Notes: generated by a model not told the origin, from the sequence alone. Numbered from the stretch's first letter, positions 43,199 through 52,641 are shown. The stretch: 64,000 bases of DNA from Woeseiaceae bacterium (GCA_029246105.1 JAQWOA010000004.1:1-64000), one strand, 5' to 3'. A program made the numbers and translations.

Positions 43199-44254
43199 AT
43201 GAAGAACATTGTAGTCGACAAAATAGCGTCCGTAGCTCAACATAATGATCTAACATCAGTGTTGCGACTATCGCCAGATATTCCTTGTGAAGAAGGTGTA
43301 CTCATCGCTGTTCGTGTATTAAACAATAAATCTCGATACAACCAACTCGAACTAATATCAGGTCGAATGGCGACTGTCACTATGGGCGACGTTGTGGTTG
43401 GAGCACTTGGACACCGTAATGCACTGCGCGGTTACTCTGGCCACTTACCCACTGAGCTATCAGTTGGCGATCATGTGCAGATCCTAAACATTGGTGGAGT
43501 TATCGGTATTTGTGATTCGGCAAATCCTGACGTTGGCGCGGCATTTAACTGCGAAGTGCTTGGCACTGTCCTAGAGTTTCCTTACTTGGGTGAACGAATA
43601 GGTGTTCCAGCTCGTGCTGGAATCGCTGCGCTTGATATTAATGCACAACTTGAAATGAATGGTGTTCCTGTTGTCGCGCTCGCAGGTACATGTATGGACT
43701 CGGGCAAAACTGCAGCGGCCTGTGCCATCGTCGGAAGATTACGGCACCTTGGATTAGACGTAGCCGCCTGCAAAGCAACAGGTGTTTCATTGCGTCGGGA
43801 TGTGCTCGCAATGGAAGATGCAGGCGCAACTAACACAATGGTCTTTTCAGATCTCGGAGTCGTCACGACGACAGCCGAAAATGGCCCAGCTCTAACACGC
43901 TCGCTATTAACTAGCCTTGGTGCGAAAAAACCAGACGTGATCGTCCTCGAGCTTGGCGATGGCCTACTCGGCACTTACGGCGTTGCCGCTATTCTTGCCG
44001 ACGAACAAATTAAAGACTCACTCACGGCAGTCGTATTGTGCGCCAATGATCCTGTATCAGCATGGGGTGGCGCCAAGATCTTGCGAGATGAATTCAATAT
44101 CGAACCTGCGGTGGTAACAGGTCCAGTTACGGACAATGATGTTGGTATACAACAAATCGATGAGCGTCTTTCTTTGCCAGGAATTAATGCACTCTCAAGC
44201 GGTGTTGTACTTGGTGATAAAATTGCTAATCTGCTCGATAGGGGCGCGACATGA
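43199..44254 (+). CDS. P-loop protein of unknown function inside the arginine operon (BioD/DUF1611-like)
   Basis: The ATG at 43199 (GGAAG upstream) gives 351 residues. Residues 1-150 form a beta-rich domain of unknown type (MGDVVVGALGHRNALRGYSG). Residues 155-350 are a P-loop domain: GTCMDSGKT at 163-171, VAACKATGVSLRRD, DVIVLELGDGLLGTYG at 246-261 and VLCANDPVSAWGG. The order of motifs recalls dethiobiotin synthetase and DUF1611 enzymes, which phosphorylate or activate a carboxyl or amino group, but the similarity is remote. It sits between argG and argC with a 1-bp gap and a 4-bp overlap, so it is surely part of arginine synthesis or its control. Confidence 0.8.
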   Translation: MKNIVVDKIASVAQHNDLTSVLRLSPDIPCEEGVLIAVRVLNNKSRYNQLELISGRMATVTMGDVVVGALGHRNALRGYSGHLPTELSVGDHVQILNIGGVIGICDSANPDVGAAFNCEVLGTVLEFPYLGERIGVPARAGIAALDINAQLEMNGVPVVALAGTCMDSGKTAAACAIVGRLRHLGLDVAACKATGVSLRRDVLAMEDAGATNTMVFSDLGVVTTTAENGPALTRSLLTSLGAKKPDVIVLELGDGLLGTYGVAAILADEQIKDSLTAVVLCANDPVSAWGGAKILRDEFNIEPAVVTGPVTDNDVGIQQIDERLSLPGINALSSGVVLGDKIANLLDRGAT

Positions 44255-45312
44255 ACACTTCAATTAAGGCAATCATTATTGGTGCAAATGGCTATGTCGG
44301 TGGTGAATTATTGCGATTGATTGCAGATCATCCAAAGTTCGAACTCGCTGCTGCTGTTTCCAATAGTTGCGCTAACCAATTAGTTAGTGAAACTTTCGGT
44401 CATCTATCTCAAGCATTATCAGGAACCCAATTTGTTAGTCGCAAAGATTGGTTAAGCAAAGTTGAAGACGGCAGCAATGTTGCTCTATTCTCTGCTGCGC
44501 CACACGGCGTTTCAGCTGGAGCAATAGCAACGGCGATTACAGCTGGTGAAGAAAAAAATCTAACCCTTCGAGTCGTAGATTCATCTGCAGATTTCAGATA
44601 CCCAGAGCAATCAGCCTGGGAGTCCATATATGGAGTGAAGCATGGTGCGCCAGAGTTGCTCAGTCACTTCACCTGTGCAGTACCCGAACATCTGAATACA
44701 ATTTCGACAGCGCATATTGGACATCCAGGTTGTTTTGCCACCGCGAGTCTGCTCGCAACAGTACCTTTGATGCAGTCGGACCTAACAGAACCAAATATTT
44801 TTATCTCGGGCATAACTGGCAGCACTGGGTCTGGGCGAAGTCCACAAGCAGGTACTCATCATCCTGAACGAAACAGTAATTTATATGCCTACAAACCGCT
44901 GGATCATCGACATTCACCAGAAATCGCGAGACTCGCAAGTGCTGCTAGTGGTCGTGAATCGACTGTGCATTTCGTGCCACACTCAGGACCATTCGCAAGA
45001 GGTATACATGTAACAGTACAAGCAAAAGCTAAAGTAACTGTGAGTGAAGATCAACTTCGAGATGTATATGTCAATGCATATAAAAATTCCCCGTTTGTTG
45101 AAGTCGTTAGCACGACACCTAAACTAAAAAACGTCGTAGCAAGCAATATGTGTCACATCGGTGTCGCTACTGACGGCGATTCAATCGTTGTAATGAGTGC
45201 AATTGATAATCTCGTCAAGGGTGCCGCTGGTGGCGCAGTACAATGGATGAATCGTCTCTGGAATTTGCCTGAAACCACTGGTCTCACGGCCGCTGCGCCG
45301 GGCTGGACTTGA
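44251..45312 (+). CDS. argC: N-acyl-gamma-glutamyl-phosphate reductase
   Basis: ArgC reduces the acylglutamyl phosphate made by ArgB to the semialdehyde with NADPH. The 353-residue protein shows the Rossmann start IIIGANGYVGGELLRLI, SAAPHGVSA, VVDSSADFRYP, the catalytic Cys161 in GHPGCFATA, and GSTGSGRSPQAGTHHPERNSN. Whether the N-acyl group is acetyl or succinyl is not settled by ArgC itself; the transcarbamylase argues for succinyl. It overlaps the P-loop gene and argD by 4 bp each. Confidence 0.95.
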   Translation: MNTSIKAIIIGANGYVGGELLRLIADHPKFELAAAVSNSCANQLVSETFGHLSQALSGTQFVSRKDWLSKVEDGSNVALFSAAPHGVSAGAIATAITAGEEKNLTLRVVDSSADFRYPEQSAWESIYGVKHGAPELLSHFTCAVPEHLNTISTAHIGHPGCFATASLLATVPLMQSDLTEPNIFISGITGSTGSGRSPQAGTHHPERNSNLYAYKPLDHRHSPEIARLASAASGRESTVHFVPHSGPFARGIHVTVQAKAKVTVSEDQLRDVYVNAYKNSPFVEVVSTTPKLKNVVASNMCHIGVATDGDSIVVMSAIDNLVKGAAGGAVQWMNRLWNLPETTGLTAAAPGWT

Positions 45313-46511
45313 TACCCATGAGCAATGATCAAACGATAATTTCAGATCCTCGAATTCGAGAATCCAACACAATGATTCCAGTTTATGGTCAATTGCCTTT
45401 TGTTCCAGAGAGTGCCAGTGGTTGCGACATATTTACAAAAGACGGCCGACGTATTCTCGATTTATACGGAGGTCATGCTGTCGCTGCGCTTGGTTACGGG
45501 CATCCAAAACAATTAAAAGCGATTACTGAACAGTGCAACAAACTGCTTTTTCAAAGTAACCTAGTGGCGCTAGATATTCGCGCTCAGGCTGCCGAGAAAC
45601 TAATAAGTGTTTCGCCAAAAGGACTGGATCGCGTCTTCTTCGTCAACTCCGGTGCCGAAGCAAATGAAAATGCCTTGCGCATGGCATGCATGGCGACGGG
45701 CCGCAAGAAAGTACTTGCAATTACTCATAGTTTCCATGGGCGCACAGTTGCTGCGGCCGCAGTAACCTGGAATAACGGGCGCTGGTATGGCTTCCCAAAT
45801 AAGCCGTTCGAAGTGGATTTTATAACACGTGATGACGTTGCTGCGGCAGAAGCAATGATAGGTGATGATATCGCAGCTGTAATCTTTGAGCCTGTTCAGG
45901 GCGTAGCTGGTGGATATGACTTATCGACAGACTTTATTCATGCCTTACGAAAACTTACCAGCGCCAACGGTGCACTTCTTATTGCTGACGAAGTACAGTC
46001 TGGCATTGGTCGCTGCGGTCAGTTCTTCGCGGTGGATGTACATCAGATAGAGCCGGACATTCTCACCAGCGCGAAAGCATTGGGAGGTGGAGTCCCCTGT
46101 GGCGCCGTTCTCTGCAGTAACTCAATTGCAGCCCTGTTTGGTAACGGCGACCTTGGCACGACCTTCGGTGGGGGACCACTAGCGGCCGCGGCAATAGCGG
46201 CAACGATCGATATAATTAATGAAGAAAACTTACTTAATAATGTGCGTCGTTCAGAGGCCTCCATTCGCAAAAAATGTGTTGTCGGACCAGTTACACGAAT
46301 TCAAGGTATGGGCCTCTTGCTTGGCCTAGTTTGTGACCGTCCAGCGGTCGAGGTACGCGATGCACTTCTGAGTCATGATATTTTAACGGGAACCAGCAGC
46401 AATCCGAATATAATCCGGATACTCGCTCCGCTTATTCTTGAATCAAAACACATTAATCATCTCGCTGAGGCGTTAATAAATATTGTGCCAAAAAACCAAG
46501 GGAAGTATTGA
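45309..46511 (+). CDS. argD: N-acylornithine aminotransferase
   Basis: ArgD is a PLP enzyme transferring an amino group from glutamate to the N-acyl semialdehyde. The 400-residue protein has LYGGHAVAALGYGHP, FVNSGAEANENALRMA, ITHSFHGRT, IADEVQSGIGR and the Schiff-base Lys256 in LTSAKALGGG. A TTG at 45309 overlaps the argC stop; an ATG at 45318 (MSNDQT) is equally plausible and would shorten it by three residues. It may act on acetyl- or succinyl-ornithine, as many ArgD enzymes accept both. Confidence 0.94.
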   Translation: MIPMSNDQTIISDPRIRESNTMIPVYGQLPFVPESASGCDIFTKDGRRILDLYGGHAVAALGYGHPKQLKAITEQCNKLLFQSNLVALDIRAQAAEKLISVSPKGLDRVFFVNSGAEANENALRMACMATGRKKVLAITHSFHGRTVAAAAVTWNNGRWYGFPNKPFEVDFITRDDVAAAEAMIGDDIAAVIFEPVQGVAGGYDLSTDFIHALRKLTSANGALLIADEVQSGIGRCGQFFAVDVHQIEPDILTSAKALGGGVPCGAVLCSNSIAALFGNGDLGTTFGGGPLAAAAIAATIDIINEENLLNNVRRSEASIRKKCVVGPVTRIQGMGLLLGLVCDRPAVEVRDALLSHDILTGTSSNPNIIRILAPLILESKHINHLAEALINIVPKNQGKY

Positions 46512-47518
46512 TGAAAGCGTTTAACAACCTTACTGATTTTTCGAATGAAGAAATTCAAGCCCTTATAGAGCTTGCAGTTCGACTTGACTCAAACCCAGAA
46601 CCAGAAGCACTAAAAGGAAAAGTATTGTCGCTTTTATTTTTGAGTCCTTCATTGCGAACACTAGCCTCTTTTCAGGCAGCAATGACTCGCCTCGGTGGTG
46701 GCTCCTTTGTTATTTCACCTGAGATGTCCATCCATGGCATAGAATCAAGACCTGGAATTGTCATGGATGGAGCTGCTGCAGAACATATTCGAGAAGCTGT
46801 TCCAGTTATTGCATCTTATGGCGACGCCATCGGTATTCGTGCTTTTGCCGAACGCAAGAACATTGAAGCGGATATGCAGGAAAACGAATTTAGTGCTCTG
46901 ACAGATCTGATTGATACACCTTATATCAATATGGAATCAGCAATGAATCATCCCTGCCAGAATCTCGCTGACTGGAAAACCATGGATGATTTGAACGTAC
47001 CTTCTAATGGCGGTAAGTTTGTATTGAGTTGGGCTTATCACCCACTCGCTTTGCCTCTAGCGGTTCCTGCCTCCACCTTGCATATGGCTGCCAAACGTGG
47101 AATGGACGTTACAGTGTTGAGGCCAGAAGGATTCGAGCTACCTGCCGCTCTTATGGAAAAAGCAAATACAATCGCCGCAGCAACTGGTGGGTCCATAAAG
47201 GAAACAGATCAACGCGCGGAGGCAATGGAAGATGCACATATTATTTATGCAAAATCTTGGTCGTCAACCCGCCACTATGGCGACAAACTAAATGACCAGA
47301 AGCTGCGTGAACAGCATCTTGACTGGTGCGTTGATGAGCCCTGGTTCGAAAATGCTAGAAATGATTGCCGCTTCATGCACTGTTTGCCTGTTCGAAGAGG
47401 TGTTGTCGTTGCAGATAATATTCTAGACGGTCCACGCAGTGTGGTGATCGCAGAAGCGCGTAATCGAATGCTTGCGCAAATGGCCGTATTGCATCAAATG
47501 CTTGGAAATCAGAAATGA
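46511..47518 (+). CDS. argF': N-acylornithine carbamoyltransferase, probably succinyl-specific
   Basis: This transcarbamylase makes N-acylcitrulline from N-acylornithine and carbamoyl phosphate. ATG 46511 overlaps the argD stop and gives 335 residues. Motifs are SPSLRTL (45-51), HPCQNLAD and HCLPVRR. It aligns end to end with Xanthomonas acetylornithine and Bacteroides succinylornithine transcarbamylases and not with ornithine transcarbamylase. The residue that sets the acyl choice (Glu92 in Xanthomonas, Pro90 in Bacteroides) is Ala90 here, and the carboxylated Lys302 of the acetyl enzyme is Val. I recall that Glu92-to-Ala turns the acetyl enzyme into a succinyl one. The last Arg of the usual SxRTR is Leu51. 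Confidence 0.9.
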   Translation: MKAFNNLTDFSNEEIQALIELAVRLDSNPEPEALKGKVLSLLFLSPSLRTLASFQAAMTRLGGGSFVISPEMSIHGIESRPGIVMDGAAAEHIREAVPVIASYGDAIGIRAFAERKNIEADMQENEFSALTDLIDTPYINMESAMNHPCQNLADWKTMDDLNVPSNGGKFVLSWAYHPLALPLAVPASTLHMAAKRGMDVTVLRPEGFELPAALMEKANTIAAATGGSIKETDQRAEAMEDAHIIYAKSWSSTRHYGDKLNDQKLREQHLDWCVDEPWFENARNDCRFMHCLPVRRGVVVADNILDGPRSVVIAEARNRMLAQMAVLHQMLGNQK

Positions 47519-48444
47519 GTAAAAAAAATGATCATGCGATGGTGGTTTCGGCACTAAAACATGCCGCTCCATATATCCGTCTTTATAAGGGAAAAGTATT
47601 TGTCATCAAGGCGGGAGGCGAAATATTTGCCGATAAAGATAAAGCCGCCATATTAATGGAGCAGGTTGGCATCCTTTATCAGGTCGGTATTCGCGTCGTA
47701 TTGATTCATGGTGGTGGGCCGCAATCTACCAAACTAGCATCTGCACTTGGACTTGAAACCACATTCATTGAGGGTCGTCGTGTGACCAATAGCGAGTCAC
47801 TCGATGTTGCGACGATGGTCCTGAACGGCCAAATCAATACGCGAATTCTCGCCACTTGTCGTGACTTGCATATTCCGGCCGTCGGTATCAGCGGTGTCGA
47901 TGCTGGTTTGATTCAAGCGCATAAGCGGCCGCCGGTCGAGTGCGCTGATCAAACTTCTGTTGACTATGGCTTCGTCGGCGATATCGATTCTGTCGACGCT
48001 GATATTTTACGTAAGCAACTTGATAACGGAATGATGCCAGTCGTTAGTCCAATCTCATGTGACGATTCAGGTACCATTCTTAATATTAACGCCGATACAG
48101 TTGCAGCAGCCATTGCCGCTGAGTTAGGTGCCGAAAAATTGATACTCGCAACTGGAGAAGCAGGAATTCTAGAAGATATAAATGATCCAACGTCTTTGAT
48201 CAGTTACATCGACAGAGCTGCACTCAAGAAGCTCTGCGAATCTGGAAGCATTGCTGACGGAATGCTTCCAAAAGCTGCTGCGATAGACTCAGCCATCGCA
48301 AATGGAGTGCAGCGCGTGCATGTTATTTCTAGTAAAGTTGCCAATAGTATTCTTCTTGAAATCTTTACTAACGAAGGAACCGGCACTCTGATTGTAGATG
48401 ATATCGATGGACTAACGCATGCTGAGAAGAGTGCTGACTCATGA
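47515..48444 (+). CDS. argB: N-acylglutamate kinase
   Basis: ArgB phosphorylates N-acylglutamate. The 309-residue amino-acid-kinase fold protein shows GKVFVIKAGGEIF near residue 23, IHGGGPQSTKL, FIEGRRVTN, INADTVAAAIAAELGAEKLILATG and SGSIADGMLPK. It overlaps argF' and argH by 4 bp. Because the arginine route here uses N-acyl intermediates to the end, the N-acetyl or N-succinyl group must be set before this step and removed after the transcarbamylase; neither enzyme gene is in this operon. Confidence 0.95.
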   Translation: MSKKNDHAMVVSALKHAAPYIRLYKGKVFVIKAGGEIFADKDKAAILMEQVGILYQVGIRVVLIHGGGPQSTKLASALGLETTFIEGRRVTNSESLDVATMVLNGQINTRILATCRDLHIPAVGISGVDAGLIQAHKRPPVECADQTSVDYGFVGDIDSVDADILRKQLDNGMMPVVSPISCDDSGTILNINADTVAAAIAAELGAEKLILATGEAGILEDINDPTSLISYIDRAALKKLCESGSIADGMLPKAAAIDSAIANGVQRVHVISSKVANSILLEIFTNEGTGTLIVDDIDGLTHAEKSADS

Positions 48445-49625
48445 GTAGACTCTGGGAAAAAGGCTTGCCACTCGACGAACGAATCTTGCGTTACACAGCA
48501 GGCGAAGACCATCAACTTGATGCTCGTCTTATTCCATATGACGTTCGCGGCTCAATAGCACATGCTGAAATGCTGACTGAACAGGGTTTAATCAGCGCGA
48601 CTGACTGTACTGCAATTTGCGATGGCTTAACTGCGCTTAGCAAGAGCTTCGAAGCAGGCGATTGGTGTATCAACCTCGAAGATGAAGATGCGCATACTGC
48701 ACTTGAATCACGGCTAACTGATGCGATCGGGCCAACAGGAGGTCGACTGCATCTTGGCCGCTCGAGAAATGATCAGGTTCTCACTGCACTCAGGATGTAC
48801 CTCCGAGACGCATCTAGTGATCTGGTTAGCCGTGTCAATCAACTACGTAAATCAATCGGCAATCTGCAGGATCGTCAGGGTGATATTAAGTTACCTGGCT
48901 ATACGCATATGCAACATGCAATGCCATCGTCAGTGGCACTTTGGTGTGGCGGATTCAACGAGGGATTTGCGGATGCTGCTGAAGGACTGGCGTCATTAAA
49001 AAAACGCATCAATAAGAATCCATTAGGAAGCGCTGCTGGCTATGGCGCGCCAGGACTCCCGCTGGATCGAGATGCAACAACCACGAAACTTGGTTTTGAT
49101 ATCACGCAGAATCCAGTAACAGCAGCACAGTTGTCTCGAGGTAAGGCCGAAAGTGCCTTACTTTTCGAGATTACACTCTTGTTGCAGGATCTCGGCCGCA
49201 TGGCAAGTGACCTTTTACTATTTTACACACAGGAATTCGCCTACATATCGCTCGCAACGGAGGTAACAACTGGCTCATCTATAATGCCGCAAAAGCGTAA
49301 TCCTGATGTCCTTGAGTTGCTTCGAGCATCATCAGCAACCGCACAAGCCTGTCTTGATGAGTCGCTAATGATCACCGCAAAACTACCGTCCGGTTATCAT
49401 AGGGACCTGCAACGCCTTAAGTCGCCGCTATTCCGCTCGATCGATTTGGCTATCGACAGCGTAGATATTATGGCGTATTTGCTGGAAGGACTGCAGTTTA
49501 TCCCTGACAACATTAATCTTGATGAAGCAATATTTGCGACCGAGGAAGCCTATCGGTTGGTTCACGAAAAAGGCATCCCTTTTCGTGATGCCTATAAGCA
49601 GGTCGCTAAACGCTTTGTAAAATGA
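48441..49625 (+). CDS. argH: Argininosuccinate lyase, short form
   Basis: ArgH splits argininosuccinate into arginine and fumarate. It shows LHLGRSRNDQVLTALR, GYTHMQHAMPSS, the flexible signature loop GSSIMPQKRNPD, and SGYHRDLQRLKSPLF. The protein has 394 residues against about 430-460 in relatives and stops soon after the conserved KGIPFRDAYKQV motif. The missing part is the end of the small C-terminal domain; all active-site segments remain. It is the last gene of the arginine operon, with a 4-bp overlap to argB. Confidence 0.94.
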   Translation: MSRLWEKGLPLDERILRYTAGEDHQLDARLIPYDVRGSIAHAEMLTEQGLISATDCTAICDGLTALSKSFEAGDWCINLEDEDAHTALESRLTDAIGPTGGRLHLGRSRNDQVLTALRMYLRDASSDLVSRVNQLRKSIGNLQDRQGDIKLPGYTHMQHAMPSSVALWCGGFNEGFADAAEGLASLKKRINKNPLGSAAGYGAPGLPLDRDATTTKLGFDITQNPVTAAQLSRGKAESALLFEITLLLQDLGRMASDLLLFYTQEFAYISLATEVTTGSSIMPQKRNPDVLELLRASSATAQACLDESLMITAKLPSGYHRDLQRLKSPLFRSIDLAIDSVDIMAYLLEGLQFIPDNINLDEAIFATEEAYRLVHEKGIPFRDAYKQVAKRFVK

Positions 49626-49694
49626 TGCGCCTTACAAAACTTCAGGGCCTATAATTAATCAATCACTGTCTGCCGATATGTAAGAGTTAACCCT

Positions 49695-49883
49695 ATGAAA
49701 TGCTTTTATTTATTAATTTCTCTATTTATATCGATATTTGCTGTTATAGGTTGTGGGCAAAGTGGTGCTTTATATGTTCCCGGCAACCCAAGCCAAATAA
49801 CTGTCCTTCCATCACTGGAGACTAATGCTATGGAAGGTTCTGATGGCGTTGAGGACAACAGCGAAACAAACGAGCAGAAATAG
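49695..49883 (+). CDS. lptM: LptM (YifL)-like small lipoprotein
   Basis: This 62-residue protein has a signal peptide and a lipobox ending at Cys20, followed by GQSGALYVPG, matching the CGxxGPLYxP pattern of LptM/YifL. LptM binds the LptDE lipopolysaccharide translocon and helps its oxidative folding. The tail is short, acidic and disordered. In many gammaproteobacteria lptM lies next to dapF; here it is 3 bp upstream of polA, and dapF is 13 kb away. Confidence 0.82.
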   Translation: MKCFYLLISLFISIFAVIGCGQSGALYVPGNPSQITVLPSLETNAMEGSDGVEDNSETNEQK

Positions 49884-49885
49884 CA

Positions 49886-52576
49886 ATGGCCGACCTTGTC
49901 CTGATAGATGGGTCATCGTACTTATACCGCGCTTATCATGCACTACCGCCACTTACCAACGCCGCGGGCGAACCGACTGGTGCGCTGTATGGCGTTTTAA
50001 ACATGATCCAAAAACTCCTACGCAAAGAGCAGCCAAGCAATATTGCCGTGGTGTTCGATGCCCCCGGTAAAACATTTCGTGACAAACTTTACTCCGAGTA
50101 CAAAGCTAACCGACCACCAATGCCTGATGAGCTACGCTCGCAAGTACAGCCCATTCTTGATGCGATCGAAGCAATGGGATTGCCGCTGCTGAGAGTGCCT
50201 GGAGTTGAAGCAGATGACGTCATTGGAACACTGTGCAACCAAGCGAGTGAAACGGGCCTCAGCATTCTTATTTCTACCGGCGACAAAGATCTTGCTCAAC
50301 TCGTAAATGACAAAGTGACCTTGATCAACACCATGAACGATTCAAGAATGGATAGGGGTGGCGTCAAAGCGAAATTTGATGTTTTCCCAGAACAGATTGT
50401 GGACTATCTTGCTCTTATTGGTGACACATCAGACAATATTCCTGGAGTACCTAAGGTTGGCGCCAAAACCGCTGCAAAGTGGTTAAACCTATACGGCAGC
50501 ATCGATGGGATTTTAAAAAATGCTAACAAAATCAAGGGTAAAGTTGGCGATAGTCTTCGAGAGAATATAGAGCAACTTCGCTTATCCGAGAATCTGGCCA
50601 CCATTCGGATAGACCTTGATCTCGAGACGAGCATCGCGGAACTCGCTCTGAATCCAGCAAACACAAGTCGCTTGCGCGAACTTTACAGTCATTTTGAGTT
50701 GCGCTCTATGCTTGATCAACTTAATGATGAAACTCAACAAACAGTCACTTCAGTCAAAGAGACGAAGGAAATCAAATACGAGACCGTCCTCACGTGGGAA
50801 GCTTTTGAAAGTTGGATGGATAAAATAAATAAATCGAAACTCACTGCTTTCGACACCGAAACGACGAGCATCTATTACATGGAGGCGCAAATCGTCGGAC
50901 TCTCACTTTCTATAAGTGCAAATGAGGCTGCTTATATTCCTTTGACACATGACTATCCAGGCGCGCCAAACCAATTACCAAGAAACGAAGTACTAGAGAA
51001 ACTTCGTCGTTGGTTTGAAGACGAAGATAAGAAAAAAGTTGGTCATCATCTAAAGTACGATGCGCATATTCTGGCTCGATACGGTATCGCATTAGCAGGC
51101 ATGCAGTTCGATTCCATGATCGAGTCATATGTACTCAACAGCGTAGCAACGCGTCACGATATGGACTCGGTAGCAAAATACTATCTAAATCGCGAAACAA
51201 TCCATTATGAAGATGTTGCTGGCAAGGGTGTCAAACAACTTACATTCAATCAGGTCGACCTAGAAGTGGCCGCGCCTTATGCAGCTGAAGATGCTGACGT
51301 CACCTTGCAGCTACATAAAAACCTATGGAATCAACTGAATAAAAACCCCGCATTAAAGAGCGTTTATGAAGATATTGAACAGCCACTTGTGCCTATATTG
51401 CTGAAGATGGAAGAAAACGGTGTGTTAGTTGATCGTAAAATGCTCGCAAAGCAAAGCAGTGAACTAGCGAAAAAAATAATTGAACTTGAAAGTAGGGCGC
51501 ATGAACTAGCAGGTGGACCTTTTAATCTTGGTTCACCCAAACAGCTTCAACAAATACTTTTTGAACAACAGGGTCTGCCAATCATCAGAAAGACGCCTAA
51601 GGGGCAACCGTCAACGGCAGAGGACGTATTAGTTGAATTGGCAAACGACTATGAGTTGCCGGCCGTCATTATAGAATTTCGCAGCATCAGTAAACTCAAG
51701 AGCACATACACTGAAAAGCTGCCTTTGCAGATATCTGAAAGTACTGGACGTATACATACCTCATATCATCAAGCTGTCACTATCACTGGTCGACTTTCCT
51801 CCACCGATCCCAACCTACAGAACATACCCATTAGAACGCCGGAAGGCCGCCGTATCCGACAGGCATTCATCGCACCAAAAGATCAAATTTTACTGGCAGC
51901 AGACTACTCTCAGATAGAGTTACGCATTATGGCGCACTTGTCTTCAGACTCTAATCTAATAAAGGCCTTTTTAGATGAGAAGGATGTACATCGAGCCACG
52001 GCAGCTGAGGTTTTCGCCTTAACTATCGATGAAGTCACTGATGACCAGCGACGCTCTGCTAAAGCGATTAACTTTGGATTAATTTATGGCATGTCAGCGT
52101 TTGGTCTTGCCAAACAACTCGGTATTTCTCGCGGTGAAGCTCAGGAATATGTGGACATGTATTTTGACCGTTACCCAAGCGTGAAGACCTATATGGACAA
52201 CATACGCAAAACTGCTAGTGTCAATGGATTTGTTGAAACAGTTTTTGGTCGACGATTATATCTTCCAGAAATTAATGCCCGAAATGCCAATCGTCGCCAA
52301 TACGCTGAGCGCACTGCAATCAACGCGCCTATGCAAGGTACAGCTGCTGACATCATCAAGCGAGCGATGATTTCAATACATCAATGGCTACAAGATGAGC
52401 AACCTGATGTCCGCATGATTATGCAGGTACATGACGAACTCGTTTTCGAAGTTAATAAGAATAAAGTAGAGAATATTAAGGACCGCATTACAAACCTAAT
52501 GAATAACGCAGCATCCTTGTCAGTTCCTCTGAAAGTAGACGTTGGAATTGGCAAGAACTGGGATGAAGCACATTAG
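49886..52576 (+). CDS. polA: DNA polymerase I
   Basis: The 896-residue enzyme for Okazaki fragment processing and repair has all three parts. Residues about 1-290 are the 5'-3' exonuclease (LVLIDGSSYLYRAYHALPPL, GVEADDVIGTL, LIGDTSDNIPGVPKVGAKTA). A 3'-5' proofreading domain from about 300 keeps the acidic site AFDTETTSIY. The polymerase domain has QNIPIRTPEGRRIRQAF, ADYSQIELRIMAHLS, AKAINFGLIYGMSAFGL and MQVHDELVFEV. It follows lptM by 3 bp and faces engB. Confidence 0.98.
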   Translation: MADLVLIDGSSYLYRAYHALPPLTNAAGEPTGALYGVLNMIQKLLRKEQPSNIAVVFDAPGKTFRDKLYSEYKANRPPMPDELRSQVQPILDAIEAMGLPLLRVPGVEADDVIGTLCNQASETGLSILISTGDKDLAQLVNDKVTLINTMNDSRMDRGGVKAKFDVFPEQIVDYLALIGDTSDNIPGVPKVGAKTAAKWLNLYGSIDGILKNANKIKGKVGDSLRENIEQLRLSENLATIRIDLDLETSIAELALNPANTSRLRELYSHFELRSMLDQLNDETQQTVTSVKETKEIKYETVLTWEAFESWMDKINKSKLTAFDTETTSIYYMEAQIVGLSLSISANEAAYIPLTHDYPGAPNQLPRNEVLEKLRRWFEDEDKKKVGHHLKYDAHILARYGIALAGMQFDSMIESYVLNSVATRHDMDSVAKYYLNRETIHYEDVAGKGVKQLTFNQVDLEVAAPYAAEDADVTLQLHKNLWNQLNKNPALKSVYEDIEQPLVPILLKMEENGVLVDRKMLAKQSSELAKKIIELESRAHELAGGPFNLGSPKQLQQILFEQQGLPIIRKTPKGQPSTAEDVLVELANDYELPAVIIEFRSISKLKSTYTEKLPLQISESTGRIHTSYHQAVTITGRLSSTDPNLQNIPIRTPEGRRIRQAFIAPKDQILLAADYSQIELRIMAHLSSDSNLIKAFLDEKDVHRATAAEVFALTIDEVTDDQRRSAKAINFGLIYGMSAFGLAKQLGISRGEAQEYVDMYFDRYPSVKTYMDNIRKTASVNGFVETVFGRRLYLPEINARNANRRQYAERTAINAPMQGTAADIIKRAMISIHQWLQDEQPDVRMIMQVHDELVFEVNKNKVENIKDRITNLMNNAASLSVPLKVDVGIGKNWDEAH

Positions 52577-52641
52577 ATCATCTATAGTATGCTTCTTCTT
52601 AACCTCTGAATAACTGCCACAACAACTTCTTATAGAATGTT

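Noticed and set aside
52577-52641. Spot 42- or ErsA-type RNA between polA and engB
   Set aside because: This neighbourhood often holds such an RNA, but the gap is 65 bp, has no promoter-like or terminator-like sequence, and no stem was seen.
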